Below the pieces are notes generated by a model that was not told the DNA's origin, searched no databases, and saw only the letters and a program-made list of their open reading frames with translations. The position numbers were made by a program, and so were the translations under genes. A stretch of 54,243 bases of DNA from an uncultured Erythrobacter sp. (GTDB lineage: Bacteria > Pseudomonadota > Alphaproteobacteria > Sphingomonadales > Sphingomonadaceae), in contig CALLQC010000008.1 of assembly GCA_938015255.1 (NCBI GenBank), forward strand, positions 1 through 54,243, given 5' to 3'. Below, in pieces: positions 12,761-22,316 of this stretch; position 1 is the stretch's first letter, and every line of letters begins with the position of its first letter.

Positions 12761-13243
12761 ATGAAGACAAGCTGGATTTTACCAGTCTCGATTGCGACTT
12801 TCGCAGCGCTGATCGTGGCGACGCTGGGTGCGACGGTGACAGACCTTGGCCCGTGGTATCAAAGTCTGGAGAAGCCGGACTGGAATCCGCCTGACCAGCT
12901 TTTCCCGATGGTCTGGACGCTGATCTACGCTTTGATAACGGTCTCTGCCATTACCGCCTGGCGCGCAGCGCCCGGCACCGCATCAGCACAATGGGTAATC
13001 AGCCTGTTCGCGCTCAACGGCTTTCTCAACATCACATGGAGCATCCTGTTTTTCCGCCTGCAGCGCCCCGACTGGGCGATGTATGAACTGGCGGCGCTGT
13101 GGCTGTCGATCATCGTTTTGATGATATTTTGCGGTCGGTTCTCGCGCCTCGCGAGTGTGCTTTTGGTGCCCTATCTTATCTGGGTGACAATTGCGGGTGC
13201 GCTCAATTGGGCGGTCGTTGATCTCAACGCTCCGTTTGGCTGA
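12761..13243 (+). CDS. tspO: TspO/MBR family protein
   Basis: LGPWYQSLEKPDWNPPDQLFPMVWTLIYALITVSAITAWR...WSILFFRLQRPDWAMYELAALWLSI. Confidence 0.92.
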   Translation: MKTSWILPVSIATFAALIVATLGATVTDLGPWYQSLEKPDWNPPDQLFPMVWTLIYALITVSAITAWRAAPGTASAQWVISLFALNGFLNITWSILFFRLQRPDWAMYELAALWLSIIVLMIFCGRFSRLASVLLVPYLIWVTIAGALNWAVVDLNAPFG

Positions 13244-13244
13244 A

Positions 13245-13526
13245 ATGCCCGCTGGCCTTGCCTTCGCAGAGCGGTTCTTCGCCTCGGGCCACGCCGCCGA
13301 TTTGATCCTGCTGGTACTCATCATCGAGTCGCTGTGGCTGCGAACGCGCGGTTGGATGTGGCGCGAAATTGCAGGGCTGCTGGGCCCTGCCGTGTTTATT
13401 GTGCTTGGCCTGCGCTCGGCGCTGGTCGGGGCACCGTGGTACTGGACTGCGCTGTTGCTGGGGCTTTCCCTGCCGGTTCACCTCATCGACGTGAAGGCCC
13501 GCCTGGCGCTGCACAAGCCCGACTGA
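13245..13526 (+). CDS. Small hydrophobic membrane protein, function unknown
   Basis: MPAGLAFAERFFASGHAADLILLVLIIESLWLRTRGWMWREIAGLLGPAVF...; starts immediately after the tspO stop. Confidence 0.7.
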   Translation: MPAGLAFAERFFASGHAADLILLVLIIESLWLRTRGWMWREIAGLLGPAVFIVLGLRSALVGAPWYWTALLLGLSLPVHLIDVKARLALHKPD

Positions 13527-13547
13527 CGGGCACCTCTCTCACAAAGG

Positions 13548-13588
13548 AAAAGGCCCGGCTTCGCGATTAGCAAAGCCGGGCCTTTTTC
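13548..13588. terminator. Bidirectional Rho-independent terminator between the convergent tspO and puf units
   Basis: AAAAGGCCCGGCTT...AAGCCGGGCCTTTTT stem with T-runs on both strands. Confidence 0.88.
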
Positions 13589-13647
13589 TAAGCCGACGGG
13601 TAGAGCTTGTGTTGCCGTATCTGGCACGCTCTACCCTCTCTCGCGCG

Positions 13648-14571
13648 TTACTTGGGAGCGTAATAATGCTCCTGCGCCCAGACATACCAGTTGTCGACCA
13701 CGGTTCCGGTCAGCAGGATGCCGATGCCGCCGGTAAAGGTCGTCAGCACTGCAAACCACCAGGCCCAGCGGTGGATCGATTCCATCGTGGCGTTAAAGCC
13801 CATGGTCCAGCGCCAGAACAGGCCGGCACGTTCCGATGCCGTGCCGCGATCGGTGATCTGTTCAATTTCGCGCTCGCCGCCATAGCGGCCCACTGCAAGG
13901 ATCGTCGCCCCGTGCATCGCAAACAGAACCGCAGAGCCATAGAGGAACACGATCGAGAGTGCGTGGAACGGGTTGTAGAACAGGTTGCCGTGGATCAGCG
14001 AGAAATTGTTGGTCCAGTCAAGGTGCGAGAACACGCCGTAAGGCACCGCCTCCGCCCAGCTGCCGAGCAGTAGCGGACGGATGAAGCCCAGCACCAGGAA
14101 CAGCCACACTGCGCTGGAGAATGCCCAGAAGATGTGGAGCCCCATGCCAAGCGCTCTCGCCCGGTAATAGGTCCGCGCCAGCCAGCACAGCACCGAGATC
14201 GAGAGGAACGCGCCGGTCATGATGAACCAGCCGCCCTCGTTCAGCGGTACGAACGGGCTAAAGCCGTATTCCGGCCCCGGAGGATCGAGCGAAAGCCAGA
14301 AGAACTCGCGCATGAAGACCTGCGGGCTCCATCCGGCCTCGGCCCAGAAATTCAGCCCGATGATCATGATCGCCGCGCCGCCAAAGGCCAGGCTGATCAT
14401 ACCGAGCAGGCCGAGATAGACAGGGCCGATCTGGGCCTGACCGATCTTGCCCATCCAATAGCTGTAGCCGGTCAGATTGATGCGTGGTTCGCTTCCGTCG
14501 AGGTGCGGCACGCCCATTTCGGGCGGACCCTTTACCTGGACCTGGGTGAAGATGTTTTGATATGTCGCCAT
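13648..14571 (-). CDS. pufM: Photosynthetic reaction center subunit M
   Basis: [57 protein letters not shown]. Confidence 0.98.
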   Translation of the reverse strand: MATYQNIFTQVQVKGPPEMGVPHLDGSEPRINLTGYSYWMGKIGQAQIGPVYLGLLGMISLAFGGAAIMIIGLNFWAEAGWSPQVFMREFFWLSLDPPGPEYGFSPFVPLNEGGWFIMTGAFLSISVLCWLARTYYRARALGMGLHIFWAFSSAVWLFLVLGFIRPLLLGSWAEAVPYGVFSHLDWTNNFSLIHGNLFYNPFHALSIVFLYGSAVLFAMHGATILAVGRYGGEREIEQITDRGTASERAGLFWRWTMGFNATMESIHRWAWWFAVLTTFTGGIGILLTGTVVDNWYVWAQEHYYAPK

Positions 14572-14585
14572 GGTTCAGGTGCTCC

Positions 14586-15410
14586 TTACGACCAGATCGG
14601 GATTTTCTTCCAGAAGTCCCAGAACTCCGGCCAGCTGCCGACATAAAGGGTTCCTGAAATGACGATGCAGATCGCGCTCCAGAATGCCGCGCTCAGCGCG
14701 AGGAACAGACCGACACGGTGAATGCCGAGCGTGCCGACCGAATAGCCAATGAAGTCACGGAAATAGGTGTCTTCATATTCCGGCGAGCGTACGTCGGTTC
14801 CTTTGGGCGGGTTCACCGCAGACAGCACGAGGCCGCCGTGGAGCGCCAGCGCGAGACAGTTCGTGAAGAAGAACGTGATCGCGAGCATGTGCACCGGATT
14901 GTAGTGGAAGTTCGCATACATGTATCCGGTGTTCGACACCCAATCGAGGTGCGACCAGATGCCATACGGAAAGCCGTGGTACCACGCGCCCATCCATACC
15001 GGACGGATGACGACCAGCGTGAAATACGCGAAGACCGCAAAGCTGAATGCGAAGGGAATGTGATAGCTCATGCCGAGCTTGCGGGAGATTTCCGCCTGCC
15101 TCAGCACCCATGAGCCGAACGCGACAAGCGCGCAGGCGGTGATGACTTGCCAATATCCCCCTTCGGAAAGCGGGGCGAGGCCAAGGCCATATTCTTCGGC
15201 TGGTGGTTGGATATCGATCAGCCAGGGATTCAAGGTCGGCCCGTCAATGGCCGCGGCGAAGATCAGCATAGTGCCCAAAAGCGCGCTGATCGCCGTGGTG
15301 ACCCCAAAGAATCCGACATAAAACGGCCCGACCCAGAAATCGAAAAGGTCGCCGCCGATCAATGTACCACCGCGAACGCGGTATTTCCGCTCGAAACTTA
15401 GGAGCGCCAT
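14586..15410 (-). CDS. pufL: Photosynthetic reaction center subunit L
   Basis: [39 protein letters not shown]. Confidence 0.98.
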   Translation of the reverse strand: MALLSFERKYRVRGGTLIGGDLFDFWVGPFYVGFFGVTTAISALLGTMLIFAAAIDGPTLNPWLIDIQPPAEEYGLGLAPLSEGGYWQVITACALVAFGSWVLRQAEISRKLGMSYHIPFAFSFAVFAYFTLVVIRPVWMGAWYHGFPYGIWSHLDWVSNTGYMYANFHYNPVHMLAITFFFTNCLALALHGGLVLSAVNPPKGTDVRSPEYEDTYFRDFIGYSVGTLGIHRVGLFLALSAAFWSAICIVISGTLYVGSWPEFWDFWKKIPIWS

Positions 15411-15509
15411 AGGTCCATCCTTCCCGCCAGAGAGGCGGGTTCTAATATGTTACCGGAAAGAAGTAGGAGGCAGGCAGGCGAACCTGCCCCCTCGCATCTT
15501 TGGTTGCCG

Positions 15510-15704
15510 TTAAGTGGCCGCCGGAGCTTCCGACGATTCAACAACAGCTGCCGCAGTCGGATTGCCCGTGGTCGAGTTATCGAGCCAGTTGTAGCGATCC
15601 GTGCTGAGCAGGATGAAGTGAATCGAGAAAGCCAGGACAGCCAGGCCGACGTGAAGAGCCACGAGCACGCGGCGCACGTCAAAATGAAGCCAAATACTCC
15701 ACAT
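15510..15704 (-). CDS. pufA: Light-harvesting complex 1 alpha subunit
   Basis: [42 protein letters not shown]; start trimmed from the ORF-track 15758. Confidence 0.96.
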   Translation of the reverse strand: MWSIWLHFDVRRVLVALHVGLAVLAFSIHFILLSTDRYNWLDNSTTGNPTAAAVVESSEAPAAT

Positions 15705-15789
15705 GGTGAAATTCCTTTGGGTTTTCAGTTGCAGGTTTCCGCTGATCGCTTCGGGCAAGCCCTAGCTTCTCAGCGAAGCATGCCGTGGA

Positions 15790-15942
15790 CTAGATTGGGA
15801 ACCAGGGCTTGTCGGCCCAGACCAATGCGTGAGCCACGAGCGCGATTGCCACGTAAAACGTGAACGTGCCCATGAACCCTTTGTGGATCTCCTTGGCCTC
15901 TTCAGGCGTCAGGTGAGTCCCAATGCGTTCCGGATCATTCAT
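15790..15942 (-). CDS. pufB: Light-harvesting complex 1 beta subunit
   Basis: Manual translation (absent from ORF track, 50 aa): [50 protein letters not shown]. Confidence 0.97.
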   Translation of the reverse strand: MNDPERIGTHLTPEEAKEIHKGFMGTFTFYVAIALVAHALVWADKPWFPI

Positions 15943-16081
15943 TTGTATGTCTCCGTATCAGTTGGTTGGAGTGGAGGCCGAAACCTCCGTCGGCATCCCC
16001 GCGTGATCCCCCACGTGGATTTGGTAAGCCCTTTGAGAGGGCTGTCTGGATGCCGGGCACGGCTGAGGTGATCACGATCAT
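15935..16081 (-). CDS. Candidate 48-aa ORF between bchZ and pufB (pufQ position, no evident PufQ similarity)
   Basis: [57 protein letters not shown]-like upstream, ATGA overlap with bchZ stop, 8-nt overlap with pufB start. Confidence 0.4.
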   Translation of the reverse strand: MIVITSAVPGIQTALSKGLPNPRGGSRGDADGGFGLHSNQLIRRHTNE

Positions 16082-17550
16082 GCGTGCTCTCCTTCAAGCT
16101 GTGCCCCAGAATAATGTTCGTCGAGGCAGTCGGGCGTGACTGCGCTCTGCCCGCGCTGGCGCGCGGTGGTTTCTGCCGCATCGCGCAGCCGCTTGGCGGC
16201 GGAAATGCGGATAAGGACAGGCTGCGCTTCGACCAGCTTGTCGAGCTTGGTCTTGGCTGCGGCTTCCCATGAAATTTCGGTCTTCTCGCGCGCCGGGGTC
16301 GGCTGGGCGCGGTCCATGTCACTGCCCAGCGGCAGAATGTGGAACAGCGCATCGAACAGCGCATTGCACACTTCCTGCACCAGATAGGTCGCGCCGGAAT
16401 ACCCCATAAAGGGCGTGCCCGTGTGCCGGCGAATAGCTGCGCCCGGAAAGCTGGCAGGAATGAATTGCCCTTGCGGGCCGTGGCCCACGCCGCCGGTTTC
16501 GGCCATGTACATCCGCTCATTGTAAGAGCCGAACAGCACCAGCGGCGGATTGGAATGGATCGCGGCGCGCACGTCTTCATTGACCGGCTTCTTGCCCGCC
16601 TCCCGGCTGAAGGCAAAGTTGCAGGGCAGCCCCATGTCCTCTTCGAGGAAATGCCGGATGCCGCGTGCGTATGTATCCGTGGCGACTATGCCGAAGCTCG
16701 CCGTGCCAAAGAAATCCTGCGTGACCGAACGCCACAGATCCCACAGCGGTTTTATCGTCGTGTGTTTCTCTCGCTCGATAAACGGTTCCGGGTCCAGACC
16801 CAGCTCCTCGCCCAACGCTCGCAGGAATTTGGTGGTGCTGGAAAGCCCGACAGGTGCCTGGAAATACGGCCTTTCCAGCGTCTCGCAAAGATTGCGGCCA
16901 AACTCGCGGTACATGCAGACATTGGCGTCTGCGGTTCCGAGCTGGCGGATATCGGCAAGATGGCAGCCAAGCGGGAAGACTATCCCGACCTGCGCTCCAA
17001 TCCCTTCAATCAGTCGCCGGATTTCAGCGAGATCGGATGGCATGTTGAACGTGCCGTAGGAGGGGCCGATAATATTGACGACCGGCTTTTCACCTTCCTT
17101 GCGGGCGCGCGGTTTGGGCATCTTCTTGGGGCCAAACTCGGTCCACAGCCAGGTGAGCGCGCGGTCGGCGCTTTGCCATTGATCTTCATCGATCGTGCGC
17201 GGCAGAAAGCGTTTGATATTGGTGCCCTCTGGCGTCACGCCGCCGCCGATCATCTCAGCGATTGATCCGGTCACCACCACAGCGGGCAGTTCCGGGTCGA
17301 GTGTTTCCCAGGCGCGCTTCATCGCGCCTTCCGTGCCGGTCTTGCCGAGTTCCTCTTCGCCCAGGCCCGTTACCACGATCGGCAATTCATGCGGGGGCAG
17401 GGCATCTGTGTAGTGCAGCACGGATGTGACGGGCAGGTTTTCGCAGCCAACCGGGCCATCGATGATGACCTGCAGGCCCTTGACCGCTGTAAAGACGTAG
17501 GTCGCGCCCCAATATCCGCCTGCGCGGTCATGATCGAGAACGAGGGTCAT
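16078..17550 (-). CDS. bchZ: Chlorophyllide a reductase subunit Z
   Basis: [72 protein letters not shown] at 17550 overlaps bchY TGA. The ORF-track start at 17964 is too long. Confidence 0.97.
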   Translation of the reverse strand: MTLVLDHDRAGGYWGATYVFTAVKGLQVIIDGPVGCENLPVTSVLHYTDALPPHELPIVVTGLGEEELGKTGTEGAMKRAWETLDPELPAVVVTGSIAEMIGGGVTPEGTNIKRFLPRTIDEDQWQSADRALTWLWTEFGPKKMPKPRARKEGEKPVVNIIGPSYGTFNMPSDLAEIRRLIEGIGAQVGIVFPLGCHLADIRQLGTADANVCMYREFGRNLCETLERPYFQAPVGLSSTTKFLRALGEELGLDPEPFIEREKHTTIKPLWDLWRSVTQDFFGTASFGIVATDTYARGIRHFLEEDMGLPCNFAFSREAGKKPVNEDVRAAIHSNPPLVLFGSYNERMYMAETGGVGHGPQGQFIPASFPGAAIRRHTGTPFMGYSGATYLVQEVCNALFDALFHILPLGSDMDRAQPTPAREKTEISWEAAAKTKLDKLVEAQPVLIRISAAKRLRDAAETTARQRGQSAVTPDCLDEHYSGAQLEGEHA

Positions 17551-19073
17551 GTGCCCACCGCCTCTGCCGCCTTGCGCGCGGCTTCGTTGAGGGCGGCGTA
17601 TTTCTTGCGGAATTTTGGCCGGTCGACGGGCGTGTCTTCCCACACACCTGCAGTGTGTTCCGCTCCGACACCTTCGAAGAAGTCCCGCATTTTGTCGAAC
17701 CGATCCTTGTTCGACATCGCCGCATTGATCACCGTTGCGAGGCTGCCTGCGCCAGCAGGTCCCATCAGCGGACGCGCCGAGATCAAATTGGTAAAATATA
17801 GGGAAGGGATGGCTTTCGCCTTGGCATGCTGAACCACAGGGGTTGTGCCGATGGCGAGGTCGGGGCGGAATTCCTCGACGGCAGCGATATCCTCTTCGAG
17901 GCTCGCGCGGAAATTGACTTTGACCCCCTTGCCTTCGAGCCATTGGCGATCTGCATCCGACCATTTGGTCTTGGGGCAGGCGCTGCCGACATAGGGCACA
18001 TCCGCGCCGCTTTCGATCAACAGTCGGGCGACCAGAAGTTCGGAGCCTTCATAGCCGGAAACGGTGATCCGGCCCTTTATCGGCAGGGCCGAGAGCGCGC
18101 CGGTTATGGCGCCGGTCATCGCGTTCTTTACGCTATCGACCTTGTCTTGCGGCAGGCCGAGCGTGTCGCCAATGCTCTGCAGCCAGGCCACCGTTCCATC
18201 GACGCCGACAGGCGCAGAGCCGATGATCGGGCGGCCAGCGGCTTCAAATTCGCGCACGCTGGCGGTGTAGAACGGGTGAATTGCGGCCACCAGCGAACAA
18301 TCGAGCGCAGAATACAGCTCGCGCCACTCGCGGGTCGGCACGACCGGTCCTGCGGCAAGGCCTAGCGGTTCGAGCAGCTGCCCGATGACCACCGGATCGG
18401 CCGGGAACATCTCGCCTAGCAGCGTCACCGTCGGTTTGTCGCTGCGTTCAGCCGGTGCCGCGACCGGGCCTGCCGAAACTTCTTCGCGCGCAAATTTGAG
18501 CATCGCTCCGGCGAGGACGTCCTTCGCCTCGGCGTGGGTGGGGATGCCAAAGCCGGGTACGTCAATCCCGATGATGCGCACACCGTTTATCTGATCGGGC
18601 AGCAAGCGCAGCGGAACGCCGCTCGCCGTAGGCACGCACAGATTGGTGACGACGATCGTATCGTACTGCTGGGGATCGGCGAGATCCTCCACAGCTTCCT
18701 TGATGTCCTCAAACAGTTTGCCGGTGACAAGCGTTTCGGACGAAAAGGGCACATAGCCGACCGTCCGCCGCGCGCCGTAGAAATGCGACGTAAAGGTCAA
18801 CCCGTAAACGCAGCACGCGCTGCCTGACAGCACCGTTGCGGTCCGCTTCATTCGCAGGCCGACGCGGAGCGATCCGAAGGCCGGACACATGCTTTGCGGC
18901 TGATCGTGAGGCCCGACAGGATAATCGGCGGCGTACTGGTCTAGCACGTCGCTTTTGCCTGCCTTGCGCGCGGCTTCCTTCATTGTTTCCGTGCTCGAAC
19001 ACGCGCCGCCGCCACCGCTCAGATCGAGCGTGTCGGGGGTGCGTTCCGCATTAGAGGCGTGAAGGTCGGTCAG
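17547..19073 (-). CDS. bchY: Chlorophyllide a reductase subunit Y (start codon uncertain, possibly CTG)
   Basis: [42 protein letters not shown]...; conserved-looking [12 protein letters not shown] lies upstream of ORF-track ATG 18983, and no ATG/GTG/TTG is in frame there. Confidence 0.92.
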   Translation of the reverse strand: MTDLHASNAERTPDTLDLSGGGGACSSTETMKEAARKAGKSDVLDQYAADYPVGPHDQPQSMCPAFGSLRVGLRMKRTATVLSGSACCVYGLTFTSHFYGARRTVGYVPFSSETLVTGKLFEDIKEAVEDLADPQQYDTIVVTNLCVPTASGVPLRLLPDQINGVRIIGIDVPGFGIPTHAEAKDVLAGAMLKFAREEVSAGPVAAPAERSDKPTVTLLGEMFPADPVVIGQLLEPLGLAAGPVVPTREWRELYSALDCSLVAAIHPFYTASVREFEAAGRPIIGSAPVGVDGTVAWLQSIGDTLGLPQDKVDSVKNAMTGAITGALSALPIKGRITVSGYEGSELLVARLLIESGADVPYVGSACPKTKWSDADRQWLEGKGVKVNFRASLEEDIAAVEEFRPDLAIGTTPVVQHAKAKAIPSLYFTNLISARPLMGPAGAGSLATVINAAMSNKDRFDKMRDFFEGVGAEHTAGVWEDTPVDRPKFRKKYAALNEAARKAAEAVGT

Positions 19074-19074
19074 A

Positions 19075-20064
19075 TCAAACCTCGTCGTAAATCACTTCGA
19101 GTGATGGTTTTTCTTCGAATGTGCCGCCGCGCATATCGGCCTGCGTGGCCGGCACCAGCTGGACGTCGCCGCCAGTCTCTTCGGGGCTGAAAAGGTTCAG
19201 AAGTCCGTCCTGATCGACCGGGGTCGGCTGGAGCGGCGGTGCGCTGGCAACATTGGTGGCCAGCGTTTCAAACAGGCTTGCCCATTCACCGCCCGGCTTG
19301 CCGATAATCTGGTAATTCGCAGATTTGCGGCGAATATCCTCATCAGCAGGGATTGCGGTGAGTACCGGTATGCCGACGGCATCCGCAAAGGCATGCGCTT
19401 CGCCGGTGCCATCATCCTTGTTCACGATCATGCCTGCCACGCCGACATTGCCGCCCATCTTGCGGAAATATTCGACCGCATGGCAGACATTATTGGCAAC
19501 GTAGAGAGATTGCAGGTCGTTCGAGCCCACGACGATCACTTTCTGGCACATGTCGCGCGCAATCGGCAGGCCGAACCCGCCGCACACAACGTCACCCAGA
19601 AAATCGAGCAGGACGTAGTCAAAGCCCCATTCATGGAAGCCAAGCTTTTCCAGCAATTCAAAACCGTGGATGATACCGCGACCGCCGCAGCCGCGCCCGA
19701 CTTCCGGCCCGCCTAGCTCCATCGCGAACACGCCGTCACGCTGGAAGCACACATCTTCAATGCTGACTTCTTCGCCTGCGAGTTTTTTCTTGGAAGAGGT
19801 TTCGATGATTGTCGGACAGCTCTTGCCGCCAAACAGCAGGCTGGTCGTGTCCGATTTCGGATCGCAGCCGATCAGCAGGACCCGCTTGCCCTGCTGGGCC
19901 ATCATGTAGCTGAGGTTGGAGAGGGCAAAGCTCTTGCCGCTGCCGCCCTTGCCATAGATCGCGATGACCTGCGTTTCCTTGGTCACCTCTCCGGTGTGCA
20001 CAGGATCCGGTTCGTGCGAAGCTTCATCGCGCAGCGTTTCCGTGTGGGCGTCCAACATCGTCAT
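19075..20064 (-). CDS. bchX: Chlorophyllide a reductase iron protein subunit X
   Basis: VIAIYGKGGSGKSFALSNLSYMMAQQGKRVLLIGCDPKSDTTSLLFGG; ATGA overlap with bchC. Confidence 0.97.
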   Translation of the reverse strand: MTMLDAHTETLRDEASHEPDPVHTGEVTKETQVIAIYGKGGSGKSFALSNLSYMMAQQGKRVLLIGCDPKSDTTSLLFGGKSCPTIIETSSKKKLAGEEVSIEDVCFQRDGVFAMELGGPEVGRGCGGRGIIHGFELLEKLGFHEWGFDYVLLDFLGDVVCGGFGLPIARDMCQKVIVVGSNDLQSLYVANNVCHAVEYFRKMGGNVGVAGMIVNKDDGTGEAHAFADAVGIPVLTAIPADEDIRRKSANYQIIGKPGGEWASLFETLATNVASAPPLQPTPVDQDGLLNLFSPEETGGDVQLVPATQADMRGGTFEEKPSLEVIYDEV

Positions 20065-20996
20065 GCAGCTTTGCTCCAATCAAGAACCATTTTCAGGCAG
20101 GCTGGATCTTCGAATGCCTGTGGGTAGGCATCGGCGGCCTGATCCGCTGGCCGCGTGTCTGAAATGAGACCGGCCAGATCGAGCTTTTCGGTTTCAACCA
20201 GCGAGAGGGTCTGGGCGAGATCTTCGCCCTGCCATTCGGCTGCAATGCGCAGGCGCGCTTCCTTCATGAATGCAGCAGGGAAAGCGAAGTTCACCCTGTC
20301 CGAATAGAAGCCTGCGAGCGTGATCTCTCCGCCTTTGGCAAGGTGCGGCAGGACTGAATCGATGATCGCAGCATCGCCGCTGGCATCGAAAACCGATTGA
20401 TAGTCGCGGCGCTCGTCAGCTTTTGGATGGACAAGCCGATAGCCCGCCTCACCCGATTGGCGGACCTCGTTTGTTTCCCACACAGTGGGCGCGGGCGATC
20501 CGAGCGCAATAGTAAGCCGGGCGAGCAAACGGCCAAGGACACCGTGACCGATGATGAGATCAGGCGGTGATCCGCCATTGATTGCGTGAAGCGCCGTTGC
20601 CGCAAGGGCGCACAGGACCCCCTGATTGCCAAGCCGCTCGGGCACAGCCAGCGCTCTGGCAGAAGGAACGACGAGACGGCTGGCGGCGCCGCCGAACAGG
20701 CCAAGCGCTTCGCGGTAGCAATTGGCGCCGGGGACAAAAACCCACTCGCCAATACGCGCCTGCGCGTCAGCGCCAGCCTCGACAACCCGCCCTATCGACT
20801 CGTAACCGGGGACAAGCGGATAACCCATGCCGGGAAATTCGGGCATCTTGCCCGTCCACAGCAGTTTCTCGGTTCCTGATGAAATACCGCTCCAGGCGAC
20901 GTCTACGACGACGTCTCCAGCACCCATCGGCGTAAGCTCAAGCTCCCGCAGCGCCAAATGCGCAGGTCGCTCAAGTAAGACTGCCAGTGCGTACAT
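20061..20996 (-). CDS. bchC: 3-hydroxyethyl bacteriochlorophyllide a dehydrogenase
   Basis: MYALAVLLERPAHLALRELELTPMGAGDVVVDVAWSGISSGTEKLLWTGKMPEFPGMGYPLVPGYE. Confidence 0.95.
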   Translation of the reverse strand: MYALAVLLERPAHLALRELELTPMGAGDVVVDVAWSGISSGTEKLLWTGKMPEFPGMGYPLVPGYESIGRVVEAGADAQARIGEWVFVPGANCYREALGLFGGAASRLVVPSARALAVPERLGNQGVLCALAATALHAINGGSPPDLIIGHGVLGRLLARLTIALGSPAPTVWETNEVRQSGEAGYRLVHPKADERRDYQSVFDASGDAAIIDSVLPHLAKGGEITLAGFYSDRVNFAFPAAFMKEARLRIAAEWQGEDLAQTLSLVETEKLDLAGLISDTRPADQAADAYPQAFEDPACLKMVLDWSKAA

Positions 20997-21104
20997 CCTT
21001 CGCGGTTTCCCCCTTTGCGGTGATCCCTACCGCGTTGTTTGTGCGACTCGTGCCGAGACAAAAGCCGCTTTATCGTTGAGTTTGCTACGCCTTACACCTT
21101 CAAG

Positions 21105-21122
21105 TGTCAAACAAAGCAGACA
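21105..21122. promoter_or_regulatory. PpsR/CrtJ-type palindrome upstream of bchC
   Basis: TGTCAAACAAAGCAGACA = exact TGTC-N10-GACA, about 110 bp upstream of bchC ATG. Confidence 0.7.
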
Positions 21123-21131
21123 CTATTTCTG

Positions 21132-22274
21132 TCAAGCGTCCGCGATGATGCAGCTTGCGATGACCGGTTGGGCTGTCGCGACGGGGCGAGGATTCGCAAA
21201 TCCGGCCTCTCGCATCATCGCGCGAATTTCTGCCGATGTGCGCGGTCGGCCAGAGCCCATGGCCCAAAGATAGAGCCCGAAAAATGCCTCCCCCATTGGC
21301 TCTGCGCCCGGAACGCCTGCCATCGGTTCTGCGATCAGGAGCCGCGCACCGGGTGCAAGGCTGGCGTGGATATTCCTGAGCAGTGCCAATGCCGGTCCAT
21401 CGTCATGATCGTGAAGGATGCGGACGAGCGAGACGATATCGTAGCCCTGCGGAATGGGATCTTCGAAAAAGTTGCCTGGATGGCAGGTAAGGCGATCTGC
21501 ACCCACCGCATCGCCGAGTGGTCTGCTGGCACTTTGCGCGACTTCCGGCAGATCGAACAGGCCGAGTTCCAGACCGGGATAGGCAGCCCCCACCCGTTTC
21601 AGAAATGCGCCGTGTCCGCCGCCCACATCAAGCAGCCTGCCGGTTCTGGGGAATCGGAATGCGCCGATGACCTCGTCAGCGACAAAACGCTGGGATGCGG
21701 CCATAAGCTCGGAATATTCGCGCGTCTCCTCACCGCGTTCGGCAGCGCCGTGCAGCGCACCGGCATAGGACCAGTAGCGCGACAGCGCGGTCGGTTCCTT
21801 GCGGTCCCGCCGCAGCAGATCCATCACATCTGTCAGATCGCTATACAGCAGTCGGTGGTGCCTGATCATCGCCTGCGTTCCCGGATCGGCCTGAAGCACG
21901 GCACCTTGCTGGCCGAGCATCCAGCCATCGCTCGTAGCCTCTTCTGCAAGGTCGAGCGCGCGGGCAGCCCTCAGCAGGCAGATACCGGCATCTTCACTCA
22001 GCCCGGTTGCCCCGGCAACCTCTCGTGCCGTCACCGGTCCTTTGGCAAGGATATCAAGAAGTCCGCTTTCCACCGCAGCGCGCAGGACCTGCGAATAGGA
22101 AAATCCGACCAGGTGATCGAACATCCGGGTCGCACGGCTGCGGGCGACTGACCGGATAAAGGGAATGCGAGCGGCCCAATATTGAAAGCGCGTGTCAGCA
22201 AACACCGCATTGCGCTTCGCGATCCAGCGCACCTTGAAAGGCGATTTTTCGCTCATATCCAGCTGATTTGACAT
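21132..22274 (-). CDS. crtF: Hydroxyneurosporene O-methyltransferase-type (CrtF)
   Basis: Dimerisation and SAM-methyltransferase motifs (RLLDVGGGHGAFLKR...LVRILHDHDDGPALALLRNI), between bchC and crtD. Start may be MSEKSP at 22256. Confidence 0.92.
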   Translation of the reverse strand: MSNQLDMSEKSPFKVRWIAKRNAVFADTRFQYWAARIPFIRSVARSRATRMFDHLVGFSYSQVLRAAVESGLLDILAKGPVTAREVAGATGLSEDAGICLLRAARALDLAEEATSDGWMLGQQGAVLQADPGTQAMIRHHRLLYSDLTDVMDLLRRDRKEPTALSRYWSYAGALHGAAERGEETREYSELMAASQRFVADEVIGAFRFPRTGRLLDVGGGHGAFLKRVGAAYPGLELGLFDLPEVAQSASRPLGDAVGADRLTCHPGNFFEDPIPQGYDIVSLVRILHDHDDGPALALLRNIHASLAPGARLLIAEPMAGVPGAEPMGEAFFGLYLWAMGSGRPRTSAEIRAMMREAGFANPRPVATAQPVIASCIIADA

Positions 22275-22280
22275 CCCATA

Positions 22281-22298
22281 TGTCCAAATGATTGGACA
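22281..22298. promoter_or_regulatory. PpsR/CrtJ-type palindrome between crtF and crtD
   Basis: TGTCCAAATGATTGGACA: exact TGTC-N10-GACA with perfect 7-bp arms in a divergent intergenic region. Confidence 0.8.
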
Positions 22299-22316
22299 GA
22301 TGATACAGTAAGGTCA

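Noticed and set aside
15473-15488. Possible CRISPR-like or short repeats in GC-rich intergenic areas
   Set aside because: Only isolated inverted repeats; no regularly spaced direct repeats were seen anywhere in the window.
21039-22151. 370-aa plus-strand ORF
   Set aside because: Antisense to crtF; no motifs and no independent start context.
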